Positions 44,069 through 51,529 of a DNA stretch of 64,000 nucleotides are shown in pieces. Position 1 is the first letter of the stretch. Each line of letters starts with the position of its first letter. Position numbers and translations under genes: made by a program. The notes under the pieces are model-generated. The model did not search any database and had not been told where the DNA came from. It saw nothing but the letters and a program-made list of their open reading frames with translations. Origin of the DNA: a virus; IMG/VR virus record IMGVR_UViG_3300036832_000974, positions 24,796 to 88,795 of that record. One strand, written 5' to 3'.

Positions 44069-44339
44069 CGGTGCGGCTCCGTGCAGAATTTTGCGTGAAT
44101 TTGCGGCGACGCATTTTGTGCGTCGGATTTGTGCGTCGGATTGTCGGATTGTCGGGATTGATTGATGCCGGACGCTTCCAGTCGCCCCAACAGTTTGAAG
44201 CACGTCAGTTCGTGCTGGCATCAAGCCGTCAGATTTTACCGGATATCTGCCCGCAACCGTAGACACCGGTATTGCGTTGCAGTAAGCACCTGCCCGCCGC
44301 ACGTCAGCGGCAGACAGCAACCCCAATGGGAGGACCTCG
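44069..44339. promoter_or_regulatory. Divergent intergenic region with GTGCGTCGGATT repeats
   Basis: This 271-base stretch separates the minus-strand protease gene from a plus-strand gene. It holds two exact copies of GTGCGTCGGATT (44118-44129 and 44131-44142) followed by two shortened copies (to 44159). Promoters for both directions are expected here, but no -35/-10 pair stood out. Confidence 0.45.
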
Positions 44340-44600
44340 ATGGATCAGACCCGTCGCGACATCGACTATAATCACGACTTCGGGCACGACATCAGACGCT
44401 TACAGCAAGCTCCTATCGCTTTACTTGGAGGCTGGCTGGAAGTCTGGCGCGGCTACACCCAAGCGGCGCACGCCATGTTCAACGTCATGTCCGAAGCGAT
44501 GCACTCGAACGTCCGCCACATCACCAACACCATCGACGAGGTCCGCGATCAGGCTGACCAACGTCGCCCGATCGGTACCGGCCCGTCTGCGAAGCCGTAA
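44340..44600 (+). CDS. Plus-strand small protein inside the head operon (moron-like)
   Basis: The product has 86 residues. A strong GGGAGG six bases before ATG 44340 supports it. It begins MDQTRRDIDYNHDFGHDIRR and continues with APIALLGGWLEVWRGYTQAAH and a helix (MSEAMHSNVRHITNTIDEV). It is likely an amphipathic helical protein. It stands alone, opposite to the surrounding operon, which is typical of phage morons carrying host-interaction functions. No family was recognised. Confidence 0.7.
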   Translation: MDQTRRDIDYNHDFGHDIRRLQQAPIALLGGWLEVWRGYTQAAHAMFNVMSEAMHSNVRHITNTIDEVRDQADQRRPIGTGPSAKP

Positions 44601-44604
44601 GGCT

Positions 44605-44790
44605 TCAGTCGCGAGGGGGTGCCACGCCCCCTCGCTTCCGGCCCCGCAACGCCAACGGCCAGATCAGCGCGCACAGCGCCAGCGCCGCGAGCTTGAAGGC
44701 CGGATGCATCGGCACCTTGAACCACGTCAGAACCGCAGGCCACGTACCGATCGCCAGATAGGCGACCGCCGCATAGCCAAGCATGGTCAC
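44605..44790 (-). CDS. Small two-span membrane protein
   Basis: The product has 61 residues from GTG 44790, coupled as GTGA to the previous stop; ATG 44784 is the alternative. Two membrane segments (MLGYAAVAYLAIGTWPAVLTW and AALALCALIWPLAL) end in a basic tail. Position after the peptidoglycan-binding protein makes a holin or lysis-accessory role possible but unproven. Confidence 0.65.
   Translation of the reverse strand: MTMLGYAAVAYLAIGTWPAVLTWFKVPMHPAFKLAALALCALIWPLALRGRKRGGVAPPRD
44611..44635. terminator. Strong hairpin between convergent genes
   Basis: GCGAGGGGG (44611-44619) pairs with CCCCCTCGC (44627-44635) over a seven-base loop. It lies just after the plus-strand gene's stop and inside the 3' end of the convergent minus-strand gene. 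T-tracts are poor, so termination strength is uncertain. Confidence 0.5.
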
Positions 44791-45182
44791 TTGGTAAGCT
44801 TCTTCAGCTCAGCATCGAGCTTGGCCGCCGTCAGTGGACCCATCCAGCCGTCGGCGGTCAGGCCAAACTTGGTCTGGAACGCACTGATCGCTTCGTGAGT
44901 CTTCGGCCCCATGTCGCCATCGACAACCAGCTTGGGCAAGCCGAGGTCGAACTGATTGAGCCCGTCCTGTACCCACCGCACGTCATACTGCGGCGTCGAC
45001 GTTCCCGCTGGCAGAAACAGCGCCAGCAGCTCCTTGACCTGCGGCGCGATCGCCGGAATATCCCGCTGCAGCATCTCGATGTAGGGCTTCGCTGCAGCGA
45101 TCAACGCATTGATCTTGTCGCGGTTCTGCAGCAGCTTGAACACCATCTGCATGGTGTTGCCGATGTCACCAATCGTGCTCAT
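44787..45182 (-). CDS. Peptidoglycan-binding domain protein
   Basis: The product has 131 residues. Residues 1-60 are helical (KLLQNRDKINALIAAAKPYIE, PAIAPQVKELLALFLPAG). Residues ~68-125 are a PG_binding_1 domain: VRWVQDGLNQF, LVVDGDMGPKTHEAISAFQ and TADGWMGPLTAAKLD. No catalytic domain is present, so it is not a complete endolysin. It may be a virion or lysis partner binding the cell wall. ATGA overlap links it to the gene upstream. Confidence 0.82.
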   Translation of the reverse strand: MSTIGDIGNTMQMVFKLLQNRDKINALIAAAKPYIEMLQRDIPAIAPQVKELLALFLPAGTSTPQYDVRWVQDGLNQFDLGLPKLVVDGDMGPKTHEAISAFQTKFGLTADGWMGPLTAAKLDAELKKLTK

Positions 45183-45379
45183 GGCTTACTCCTCCCCCTC
45201 GGGATCAAGCGGTCGATAGTCGCGTCATCGTAGCCCTTCGCTTTGAGCCGCGCGCGCGACACCTCGGCAGCGGCGTCGTGATCGCCATCGTCGAGAATCG
45301 CATTGTGCAGCTCGGCATCCGCCCGCAGCGGGCCATCACGATAGAAGAACTCTTTAGCCGGCTGGCTTGGCTTCGGCAC
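45179..45379 (-). CDS. Small protein between portal and PG-binding gene, unknown
   Basis: From GTG 45379 (AAGG seven bases upstream) the product has 66 residues; ATG 45397 would add six. It reads VPKPSQPAKEFFYRDGPLR, then DAAAEVSRARLKAKGYDD and ATIDRLIPRGRSKP. It overlaps the end of the portal gene by 26 bases. A helical, charged protein of unknown role. Confidence 0.6.
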   Translation of the reverse strand: MPKPSQPAKEFFYRDGPLRADAELHNAILDDGDHDAAAEVSRARLKAKGYDDATIDRLIPRGRSKP

Positions 45380-48300
45380 GTTTGGCCTTTCCGACATAGG
45401 CGTTGAAGCGCTTCATCGTCTCTTCATCGTGCAGATCAAGCTCGCCGTACCAGTCGCTGCCGAGCAGCAGCTCCTTGCCATGCTCGGAATCGGCAATCGC
45501 CCACACCGCTTTCGGATCACTGTCGTCGATCAGCTCGCGCAACGTTGAGGCATCGCCCTCGTCAATCTCGCCGCTGCCTTCAGCCTCGCCAATCTGTGGC
45601 AGCTCGCCATTATCGCGAGCCCACGCGAACTTGTCGCGCGCACGCATGCTGTCCCAATATTCGCGCTGGTACTCGGTAATATTCTCGCTGATGTAATCCG
45701 TTGGATCGAGATCGCCGCGGCGGTTCTCAGCCTCCTTGTTGAAGACCTCCTTGACCATGTCTTCAAGCTGGCTGCGCTCGTCGTCAGTCAATTCCTTGGT
45801 CTGCTCTGGCTCAATGGTGACGTCCGGGTCCTCTTCCCCGTCACCACGGCGATCGTCGTAGGTGATCGTCGTGTTGTGGAGTACGTGCTCCAGACTGGTA
45901 CCCTTGCTGATCAGATACTGACCGACCGACGGGCTCTTCACGTCTTCGCCTTCGCCAATCACCAGAGCGTGCCCAAGCATGCCCTTCGATGCCCACACAT
46001 AGACGTCCTTCTCGTCGGCCAGCTGCGTCTTCGCAACGGCGAGGTCCTGGCCACTATCGCGCCAGCTCTCAGACTCGCTGTCGATGAAATCCTGCTCGGT
46101 GTAGTCGGCCCAGGCACGGAAAATCCGCTCCTGCTCATCGTCGCCGATCTCATCCCAGCTTTCCGGCTCATAGCCGCTGCGGCCACCGCCTAGCTCGTCG
46201 AGCTTCTCGGTCATCCAGACGTTGAGATCGTTCTGCCACGACCTTTCAGTTGGCACGTAGCCGTACTTCGCCCAGGCATAGCCGCCGACATCGATGTCGG
46301 CGTGCACCTCAACGGCATCAAGGCCCATCTTCTGGTACATCGCGACATTGCCAGCGAGCAGCTGCTTGCCAACGTCCTTGCCCTGCGAACTGTTGTAAAG
46401 CTTGAAGTAGTCGCTGCTCGCCTTATTCGTCTCGAAATCGATCGTGCGTGTATACTCGCCAATGGTAATGCCATCGGCGTTCTCAAGCTTGCCACTAATA
46501 TTCCACGAGGAACGGTCCTCCTCCTGGATGACCATCGTGCCGGGCGTGCCACCAAGAAATTCCTGCCTGAACTGCTCGGGCGCTTCCTTCACACGCTCAC
46601 CCCACAGATCAAGAAACTTCTTGAGCTTCCCTGGATCGCCCTTGATGTCGTTGCCGATCTCGACCTTGCCCTTGTCAAAGTCTGGCAGTGAGACCTTCTC
46701 GCCGGGGATCGGCGGAAACACGCCGGGGAATAGCTCTTTCTGCGCTGGCTTCGGTTGCGAAGACGCAGCTGCAGCTGCGGCCACCCTTTGCGCCTCGGCC
46801 TCCACCGCCAACCCTGTCTTGTACGCCGCCGCCCGCCGCGCTTCTGCGGCTTCCCGCTGGCGCTTCCAATAGGGATCGCTCGCGGGCTTGTTCGTCCACC
46901 GGCCGCCAGCAGCGCGCGGATGCTTGCCTTCCTCATACTCGGGCTGCGGCGGCGCATCAGCCCACCAGCGCCAATCAACGACCATCCGCGCACGCGGTGC
47001 GCTGTCCTCCTTGGCGTAACGCTGGTCAAGCCACGGGAACGGTCGGCACCGACACCGCGGGTGCGCCGGGAATTGGCCGATGTACTCGGCGAGCGTGTAC
47101 GGCGCAGCGTCAGCGAGATCTTCGCAGATCTGGCACACGAACTCATCGCCAGCGGTGCGCACACCAACGAAGCCAACCCGCGCCATGCTCTTAGGGATAG
47201 CAGCCTGCTGCAGCTCCTCGAAGCGCTCCATCGCCTCGACGACGTTGGGGTCATCCGGCTCGATATCATCACGCACCCGGCGCCGAGAGCGGGGGGCATC
47301 GCGCGGGGAAGCAGACGCTGCCGCGCCGCTCTCGGGCACAACGCCCACCGCCCCAATGCCATGAGACCGGTAGACGCTGATCAAAGCCCGGGTGAACGCC
47401 AGCACCGGCGCTGTGTCGGCCAGGAGCGGCAGCCGCTGGTCGGCCACCTTGCCCAGCTCGACATCGAGCTGATTGAACGCCCGGATCGGCGTGATGGTCT
47501 GGTGCGCGCTGGCGGCAATGATGCCGTCGGCAACGCGCACCAGCCGTTGCTGAATGGCTGCGCCGATACCATCCAGCTCGCGCTTCGCCAGGGTAACGAG
47601 ACCCTCAAACTCATCATCATTGTGAACGGCGGCGACCCCCGTCTCGGAAGCCGCCGCCGCCACACCATCCTGCCAAGCCCGGTGTAGAAAAACGCGTGTC
47701 CAGTCACCAGTCGTCACACCCATCATGGCGACATGAAGCGAATGTCCGAAGGCGTCGAGCCGAGTGTTAGCAGGATGAAACGCCATCGGGCCGGATTGGC
47801 CCAATGCCAGCACGTCATGTTCAACCACCAGCCGCCGCATCTGCGCCCGCACCTGCCGCAGCCGCATCGCGGCATCAGCACGGAAGCGGGCCCGGACCGG
47901 ACCGGTGCCAGTGGGGTCGCTCTCGCGTTCCTCATCCCCAAAAAAGCGGGACCGCGAACCTGCGGTCCCAGTCAGGGAGGAAACTCTCGGCGCCCTCGCC
48001 GAGCTGTCAGCGGCGAAAGGGCGGCGCGAATCGCGCGCGCCTCCCCCGCCGTTACCTTTGGGTGGACCGATCTGCTTGGGCGGCGGGTCCGGCGCATACT
48101 GCTTACCCATTTTCGCCTTGTGCTCGACCACCTGTGGATCGTTCGGATCGAGCATGCCGCCGGACATGCCGAGCTGCATGCCTTCCTCAGCATCCCAGTC
48201 CGCCTCATCGTCGATCGCTTGCTCGATGCCGGGATACAGGAAGCCGTCTTCCATCAGGAAGTTCTGCCGCCCGGTCTGCAGCACATGCGGCGAGATGATG

Positions 48301-49574
48301 CCGGAGCCAACATCGATCTGATGCGCCTGCGCCGCCTTCAGGTTCATGTCGGCCTTCTCGGTCGCCGACAATTGCCAGAGCGGATTCCACTCGTAGCGAA
48401 TGCTATCGTCGCGCTCGCCGAATGTGTGCCGGATCAGCACCTCATCGAGCCGCGTCAACAGCGGCGTGTATTTCACCTTCTGATCGGACGACAAGCGATC
48501 GTAGTAATTCCTCAGATCGCTCTCGCCCGTCGCATTCATGCCATCGGGCGACTTGCCCATGAAGCGCGTCGCCGGAATATCCGCGGCCGCGCATGCCAGC
48601 ATGTAGTAGATGCTGATGACCTTGTCGTAGTTCGACAGCTGCGGCGTGATGCGCTCAAACTCTTCCGCCATATCGACCAACAATGCATTGATCGTCGATT
48701 TGCCAATGTTGCCCTGAGCAAACCGATTGAACAGCTCTTGCGTTCCGATCTCGGTCATCATCTTCGCGGTGAGGTTCGGCACCTTGAAGATGTCGAGCTT
48801 CGCCTCACTGATCAGCGTCGCGATCGACGACGAGGCCATGCCGGCCGCCTTCAACGCGTCCTGCACCACCTGCAGCACGCTGTCGCCCCACGCATCAGGT
48901 GCATTCTCGATGTCGGGATATTGCGCACCCACCAACCGGATCACCCGCGACGGATGGATCATCAGCATGTCACCGGGTGCCTGCCCCATCGTCGGCAAGC
49001 CAACGTTGGCAATGCGCGAATCGGGCGGATCGACCGTCACCGTGTTGCTGCGCTGGTAATAGGTCGGCTCACCAAACCACGCCGAGGTGATCTCACGCAC
49101 CGGCGGCCCAGCCGCAATGAAGTTCTTCGACACCACGTGCACGAACTTCAGATCGCCCTCGCGGATCGCGTCGAGATCCAGCTCGTCCTGAAAGGTGCCC
49201 TGGTCAACACCCATGACCATCGCAGCGCCGCCATAGAGCCGCGCCATCTTCAGCGCCAGCAACATCTTGCCGGGGATATCGAACATGCGCTCGGTGTCTT
49301 CGAGTGCCGACACCTGCTCCTTGTCGGCCTGCCACTGCCGCCACGCCCGCGTCATGTCGAATGCAGGAATGTCAATGATCTTGCGCGCCGCCCAGTCGCC
49401 ACGATACGCAGCTTCGAGCTGTCCGTTGTCGAGCGGACATAGCCACCACTGCTGGCCCAGCGACTTGTCGCGGCCGGGCACACCGAAGCCTGCAAGGAAA
49501 TTGCGGAAGCTGTCGCCGGTCATCCGGTCGAACACCGCGCGCGGGAATCGGACGATGTTCGAGAGATCAACCAC
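45354..49574 (-). CDS. Portal-MuF-GNAT-like polyvalent fusion protein
   Basis: The product has 1,406 residues from GTG 49574, preceded by AAAGGAGG at six bases. Residues ~10-490 are a DUF1073-like portal (PGRDKSLGQQWWLCPLDNGQ, AWRQWQADKEQ, MLALKMARLYGGAAMVMGVD, IPATRFMGKSPDGMNATGES). A Pro/Gly linker near 500-515 leads to a MuF/SPP1 gp7-like part with VCQICEDLADAAPYTLAEY and HPRCRC near 811-845. Residues ~1053-1107 look like a GNAT fold (NSSQGKDVGKQLLAGNVA, QKMGLDAVEVHADIDVGGYA). The final 300 residues are very acidic and unassigned. It is about three times a normal portal; part may be ejected with DNA. Confidence 0.85.
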   Translation of the reverse strand: MVDLSNIVRFPRAVFDRMTGDSFRNFLAGFGVPGRDKSLGQQWWLCPLDNGQLEAAYRGDWAARKIIDIPAFDMTRAWRQWQADKEQVSALEDTERMFDIPGKMLLALKMARLYGGAAMVMGVDQGTFQDELDLDAIREGDLKFVHVVSKNFIAAGPPVREITSAWFGEPTYYQRSNTVTVDPPDSRIANVGLPTMGQAPGDMLMIHPSRVIRLVGAQYPDIENAPDAWGDSVLQVVQDALKAAGMASSSIATLISEAKLDIFKVPNLTAKMMTEIGTQELFNRFAQGNIGKSTINALLVDMAEEFERITPQLSNYDKVISIYYMLACAAADIPATRFMGKSPDGMNATGESDLRNYYDRLSSDQKVKYTPLLTRLDEVLIRHTFGERDDSIRYEWNPLWQLSATEKADMNLKAAQAHQIDVGSGIISPHVLQTGRQNFLMEDGFLYPGIEQAIDDEADWDAEEGMQLGMSGGMLDPNDPQVVEHKAKMGKQYAPDPPPKQIGPPKGNGGGGARDSRRPFAADSSARAPRVSSLTGTAGSRSRFFGDEERESDPTGTGPVRARFRADAAMRLRQVRAQMRRLVVEHDVLALGQSGPMAFHPANTRLDAFGHSLHVAMMGVTTGDWTRVFLHRAWQDGVAAAASETGVAAVHNDDEFEGLVTLAKRELDGIGAAIQQRLVRVADGIIAASAHQTITPIRAFNQLDVELGKVADQRLPLLADTAPVLAFTRALISVYRSHGIGAVGVVPESGAAASASPRDAPRSRRRVRDDIEPDDPNVVEAMERFEELQQAAIPKSMARVGFVGVRTAGDEFVCQICEDLADAAPYTLAEYIGQFPAHPRCRCRPFPWLDQRYAKEDSAPRARMVVDWRWWADAPPQPEYEEGKHPRAAGGRWTNKPASDPYWKRQREAAEARRAAAYKTGLAVEAEAQRVAAAAAASSQPKPAQKELFPGVFPPIPGEKVSLPDFDKGKVEIGNDIKGDPGKLKKFLDLWGERVKEAPEQFRQEFLGGTPGTMVIQEEDRSSWNISGKLENADGITIGEYTRTIDFETNKASSDYFKLYNSSQGKDVGKQLLAGNVAMYQKMGLDAVEVHADIDVGGYAWAKYGYVPTERSWQNDLNVWMTEKLDELGGGRSGYEPESWDEIGDDEQERIFRAWADYTEQDFIDSESESWRDSGQDLAVAKTQLADEKDVYVWASKGMLGHALVIGEGEDVKSPSVGQYLISKGTSLEHVLHNTTITYDDRRGDGEEDPDVTIEPEQTKELTDDERSQLEDMVKEVFNKEAENRRGDLDPTDYISENITEYQREYWDSMRARDKFAWARDNGELPQIGEAEGSGEIDEGDASTLRELIDDSDPKAVWAIADSEHGKELLLGSDWYGELDLHDEETMKRFNAYVGKAKRAEAKPAG

Positions 49575-49693
49575 GCAAAGCCTCCTTTCCTGATTTGCGA
49601 CATAACCGCGCGGAAAATACTCAATGACTATGGACGATACTCGCCCATAACCCATTGACCATTTCCGCAAACTCAAAGTGCAGTTTTCGAGCA

Positions 49694-49702
49694 TGGTATA
49701 AT
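49694..49702 (+). promoter_or_regulatory. Extended -10 promoter for the plus-strand gene at 49761
   Basis: TGGTATAAT at 49694-49702 is a perfect TGnTATAAT extended -10. No good -35 lies 16-18 bases upstream, which extended -10 promoters tolerate. Transcription would start near 49709 and run into the gene at 49761. Confidence 0.6.
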
Positions 49703-49710
49703 GCGCGCAC

Positions 49711-49734
49711 AGCCGTCGGAATGGTCCGGCGGCT
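49711..49734 (+). other. Leader stem-loop or operator after the promoter
   Basis: AGCCGTCGGA (49711-49720) pairs with TCCGGCGGCT (49725-49734) with one G-T wobble and a four-base loop. It begins just after the predicted start point, so it could be an operator or a 5' stabilising hairpin. Confidence 0.5.
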
Positions 49735-49760
49735 GGGCTGTTTGAAAACTGGAGAAAGCT

Positions 49761-50159
49761 ATGGCGATTTACACGCGCCTCGGCGCACCCGTACGCATCG
49801 TCGCCGCCGAGCGGCGCACCCGATGGTGGATCATGAAACGCGGTCGATCTTACGTGCTCGACCGTGAGCCCACCGCCACCCAGCGCAAAGGCGCGAAGGA
49901 GGAAAGCCGGTTCGCAATCTGGTGGATCAAGGCCGAGCAGATCGGCGCCTATCCCGACGGGACCGGGACCGAAGGTATCGGCAAATTCCTACATGCCCCC
50001 GAGGACAAGACGCGGCGCGGCTACCTCGATGAAACGTTCTTCCGTGCGGACGACGGCATCAGGGAGATATACGCCGAGTGCAGGAAGCAAGCGAAACCCT
50101 CCCCGACGGTGTCAGACGTCGGAGAGGGCGAGACAACCCAAAGAGAGGAAGAAATCTAA
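49761..50159 (+). CDS. Plus-strand 132-residue protein with own promoter (moron-like)
   Basis: GGAG six bases before ATG 49761 and the extended -10 promoter upstream support it. The product reads MAIYTRLGAPVRIVAAERRT, then RFAIWWIKAEQIGAYPDGTG and GYLDETFFRADDGIREIYAEC, and ends in a charged tail. It looks like a small alpha/beta protein. It interrupts the minus-strand operon between the portal and the unknown block. No family was recognised; host-interaction or anti-defence roles are possible from context only. Confidence 0.75.
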   Translation: MAIYTRLGAPVRIVAAERRTRWWIMKRGRSYVLDREPTATQRKGAKEESRFAIWWIKAEQIGAYPDGTGTEGIGKFLHAPEDKTRRGYLDETFFRADDGIREIYAECRKQAKPSPTVSDVGEGETTQREEEI

Positions 50160-50172
50160 CCTACCACGCCCG

Positions 50173-50196
50173 CGGCCGCCTCGAAAGGGGCGGCCG
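50173..50196. terminator. Hairpin between convergent genes
   Basis: CGGCCGCC (50173-50180) pairs perfectly with GGCGGCCG (50189-50196) over eight bases. It lies between the plus-strand stop at 50159 and the minus-strand stop at 50198. No T-tract in either direction. Confidence 0.5.
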
Positions 50197-50197
50197 T

Positions 50198-50470
50198 TCA
50201 AGCATGCCCCGATCGCTCGCTCTCCGGGACGTCCTCTTCAGCGAAGACTGGGGTGCTGCCGATCGACTGTTCGATCGCGAACTTCATGACGGCCGTCACA
50301 AAGTCGAGAAACTGGCGCTTGAGAACAGGGTTGCTCTGGATCGGACCGATCATCGTCGACGCGATCAGCTTCGCGTTCTCCATGGTGCCAACCTGAGCCA
50401 GATAGGCGTTCCACCACTCACCCTCCTCGCGAAGAGCTAAGCGAACGGGAAGCTTGCGCATCTTGTCCAT
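50198..50470 (-). CDS. Small helical protein, unknown
   Basis: The product has 90 residues from ATG 50470; a GTG at 50485 is an alternative. It contains PVRLALREEGEWWNAYLAQV and AKLIASTMIGPIQSNPVL, then KRQFLDFVTAVMKFAIEQS. Helix-rich, mixed charge. It ends at the hairpin facing the plus-strand gene. Function unknown. Confidence 0.65.
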   Translation of the reverse strand: MDKMRKLPVRLALREEGEWWNAYLAQVGTMENAKLIASTMIGPIQSNPVLKRQFLDFVTAVMKFAIEQSIGSTPVFAEEDVPESERSGHA

Positions 50471-50478
50471 TCGGCTTT

Positions 50479-50655
50479 CTACCACGCTCGCGGGCGCCTC
50501 GGAAGTTGCATCTGCTTGAGCATGCGCCGCTGGCGGCGCCGGGTCTCACGCAAATAGCTCATCCAACGGCGCCGACGCTGCTCGCGCCATTCCATCACGA
50601 CTGCCATCGTCAATGCGATCGCCATGATAACCAGCGCAACAAAGGCACAGCTCAT
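50479..50655 (-). CDS. Small type II membrane protein with Arg-rich tail
   Basis: From ATG 50655 the product has 58 residues: a membrane helix (CAFVALVIMAIALTMAVV) followed by a strongly basic helix (REQRRRRWMSYLRETRRRQ). Upstream in-frame sequence overlaps the previous gene and is not used. It looks like a spanin or holin-accessory in size, but no other sign supports that. Confidence 0.55.
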   Translation of the reverse strand: MSCAFVALVIMAIALTMAVVMEWREQRRRRWMSYLRETRRRQRRMLKQMQLPRRPRAW

Positions 50656-50665
50656 CCGACGTTGT

Positions 50666-50917
50666 TCATATCGGCGCGCCCCTCGGCACCCGAAACTCAC
50701 GCTGGTCGACGTTGACGATCGCAGCATAGGTGCCAATACGCACGCCGAACCGAAACGGGCCGAGACGCGGATCCACATTCGGCGGCGTGGTCGCGCCATC
50801 AGGCAGCATCAGAACAACGTCACACGTCGGCCCCCTGATCCGGCCGATCCCGACCACCTCGGTACCGTGGTGCTCGATCATCAGCGCGCACAGGCCGGCG
50901 ACCAGCGAGGTGAACAT
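50666..50917 (-). CDS. Small beta-rich protein, unknown
   Basis: The product has 83 residues from ATG 50917. The N terminus is hydrophobic (MFTSLVAGLCALMIEHHG), followed by VVGIGRIRGPTCDVVLMLPDG and GPFRFGVRIGTYAAIVNVD. A beta-rich fold is likely. It directly follows the Cys/Tyr-rich gene at 50918. Function unknown. Confidence 0.62.
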   Translation of the reverse strand: MFTSLVAGLCALMIEHHGTEVVGIGRIRGPTCDVVLMLPDGATTPPNVDPRLGPFRFGVRIGTYAAIVNVDQREFRVPRGAPI

Positions 50918-51112
50918 CTATGGCGCCTGTCCTAGCTCGTACATGCAGCTGCGATACCAGAAATTCTGCTGGCTGTCGTAGTCGTAGTATTTCCCTGGCG
51001 GGTGCCGCTTGCTCTCGACGTTGCAGTAGCGCAGCGCCGCATCACGGCCGTGGATCACCGGCGGCAGCGTCGACGACCAGCACGTGAAGAAGATCATGCA
51101 GGGCACCCACAT
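50918..51112 (-). CDS. Cys/Tyr-rich small exported-type protein, paralogue A
   Basis: The product has 64 residues. A hydrophobic N terminus (MWVPCMIFFTCWSSTLPP) is followed by the core YCNVESKRHPPGKYYDYD and a Cys-containing end (RSCMYELGQAP). The core and end match the product of the gene at 51249-51437, and the two ribosome sites are also alike (GGGAG then AATTGCA before ATG). The N terminus suggests export or membrane insertion, and two Cys could pair. No known family. Confidence 0.72.
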   Translation of the reverse strand: MWVPCMIFFTCWSSTLPPVIHGRDAALRYCNVESKRHPPGKYYDYDSQQNFWYRSCMYELGQAP

Positions 51113-51127
51113 TGCAATTCTCCCATG

Positions 51128-51150
51128 AAAAAAGGCCGCACAATGCGGCC
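51128..51150 (-). terminator. Rho-independent terminator just upstream of paralogue A
   Basis: On the minus strand GGCCGCA and TGCGGCC (51150-51144 and 51140-51134) form a 7-bp stem with a three-base loop and six T residues follow (51133-51128). It ends only 15 bases before the start codon at 51112, so it may act as an attenuator for that gene. Confidence 0.8.
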
Positions 51151-51198
51151 GCTGAAAAGCCCTGACTAGAGCACCAAAGCAACACTTCTAATTAATTG

Positions 51199-51229
51199 CT
51201 CGCGGCGCAGGTCAAGGGTGCGCCGCGAG
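51199..51229. other. Long perfect stem-loop downstream of paralogue B
   Basis: CTCGCGGCGCA (51199-51209) pairs with TGCGCCGCGAG (51219-51229), 11 bp, over a nine-base loop. It stands about 20 bases after the stop at 51249. No T-tract follows directly on the minus strand, only an AT-rich stretch (CAATTAATTAG). Confidence 0.6.
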
Positions 51230-51248
51230 GACCTCTCACTCTACGTGC

Positions 51249-51437
51249 TTACGGCACGTAGCCCGCGCTGTACATGCACTGCTGATAGTAGTGACTCCAC
51301 GCCATGTCGTAGTCGTAATACTTCCCGCGTGGGTGATTACGACTCTCGACATTACAGTGCTGGATCGCCAGCTCGCGCGGCGTGAGCTTCACGTCGACAA
51401 GGTGGCACTGGATCAGCAATGCACAGACTTCCAACAT
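51249..51437 (-). CDS. Cys/Tyr-rich small exported-type protein, paralogue B
   Basis: From ATG 51437 (GGGAG seven bases upstream) the product has 62 residues. Hydrophobic N terminus MLEVCALLIQCHLVDVKL, then HCNVESRNHPRGKYYDYD and QQCMYSAGYVP. It shares the C-N-V-E-S-x-x-H-P-x-G-K-Y-Y-D-Y-D core with paralogue A. The intervening 136 bases hold two hairpins. Function unknown; the conserved core implies selection. Confidence 0.72.
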   Translation of the reverse strand: MLEVCALLIQCHLVDVKLTPRELAIQHCNVESRNHPRGKYYDYDMAWSHYYQQCMYSAGYVP

Positions 51438-51453
51438 CGCAATACTCCCTTTG

Positions 51454-51479
51454 AAAATGCCGCACCCAGTGGGCGGCAT
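51454..51479 (-). terminator. Terminator-like hairpin just upstream of paralogue B
   Basis: On the minus strand ATGCCGC and GCGGCAT (51479-51473 and 51463-51457) pair over nine bases and TTTT follows. It lies about 16 bases before the start codon at 51437, the same layout as for paralogue A, and may attenuate that gene. Confidence 0.6.
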
Positions 51480-51507
51480 CGGGAGTCTTACCCGCCATCG
51501 GTTCCAT

Positions 51508-51529
51508 CTGTGTGAAATACTTCACACAG
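51508..51529. promoter_or_regulatory. Perfect CRP/FNR-like palindrome
   Basis: CTGTGTGAA (51508-51516) and TTCACACAG (51521-51529) are perfect inverted arms, containing TGTGA-N6-TCACA, the classical CRP half-site arrangement. It sits 71 bases upstream of the start of paralogue B. It could be an operator for a CRP/FNR-family regulator; a hairpin role cannot be excluded. Confidence 0.5.

Noticed and set aside
44069-44326. N-terminal extension of the DUF2213 gene up to an upstream start at 44326
   Set aside because: The extension is low in normal protein features and includes the GTGCGTCGGATT repeats; the ATG at 44068 has a good ribosome site and a known-type N terminus.
47733-49442. A 569-residue plus-strand frame opposite the portal gene
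   Set aside because: High G+C makes long antisense frames common; portal motifs on the minus strand are clear and the plus frame has none.
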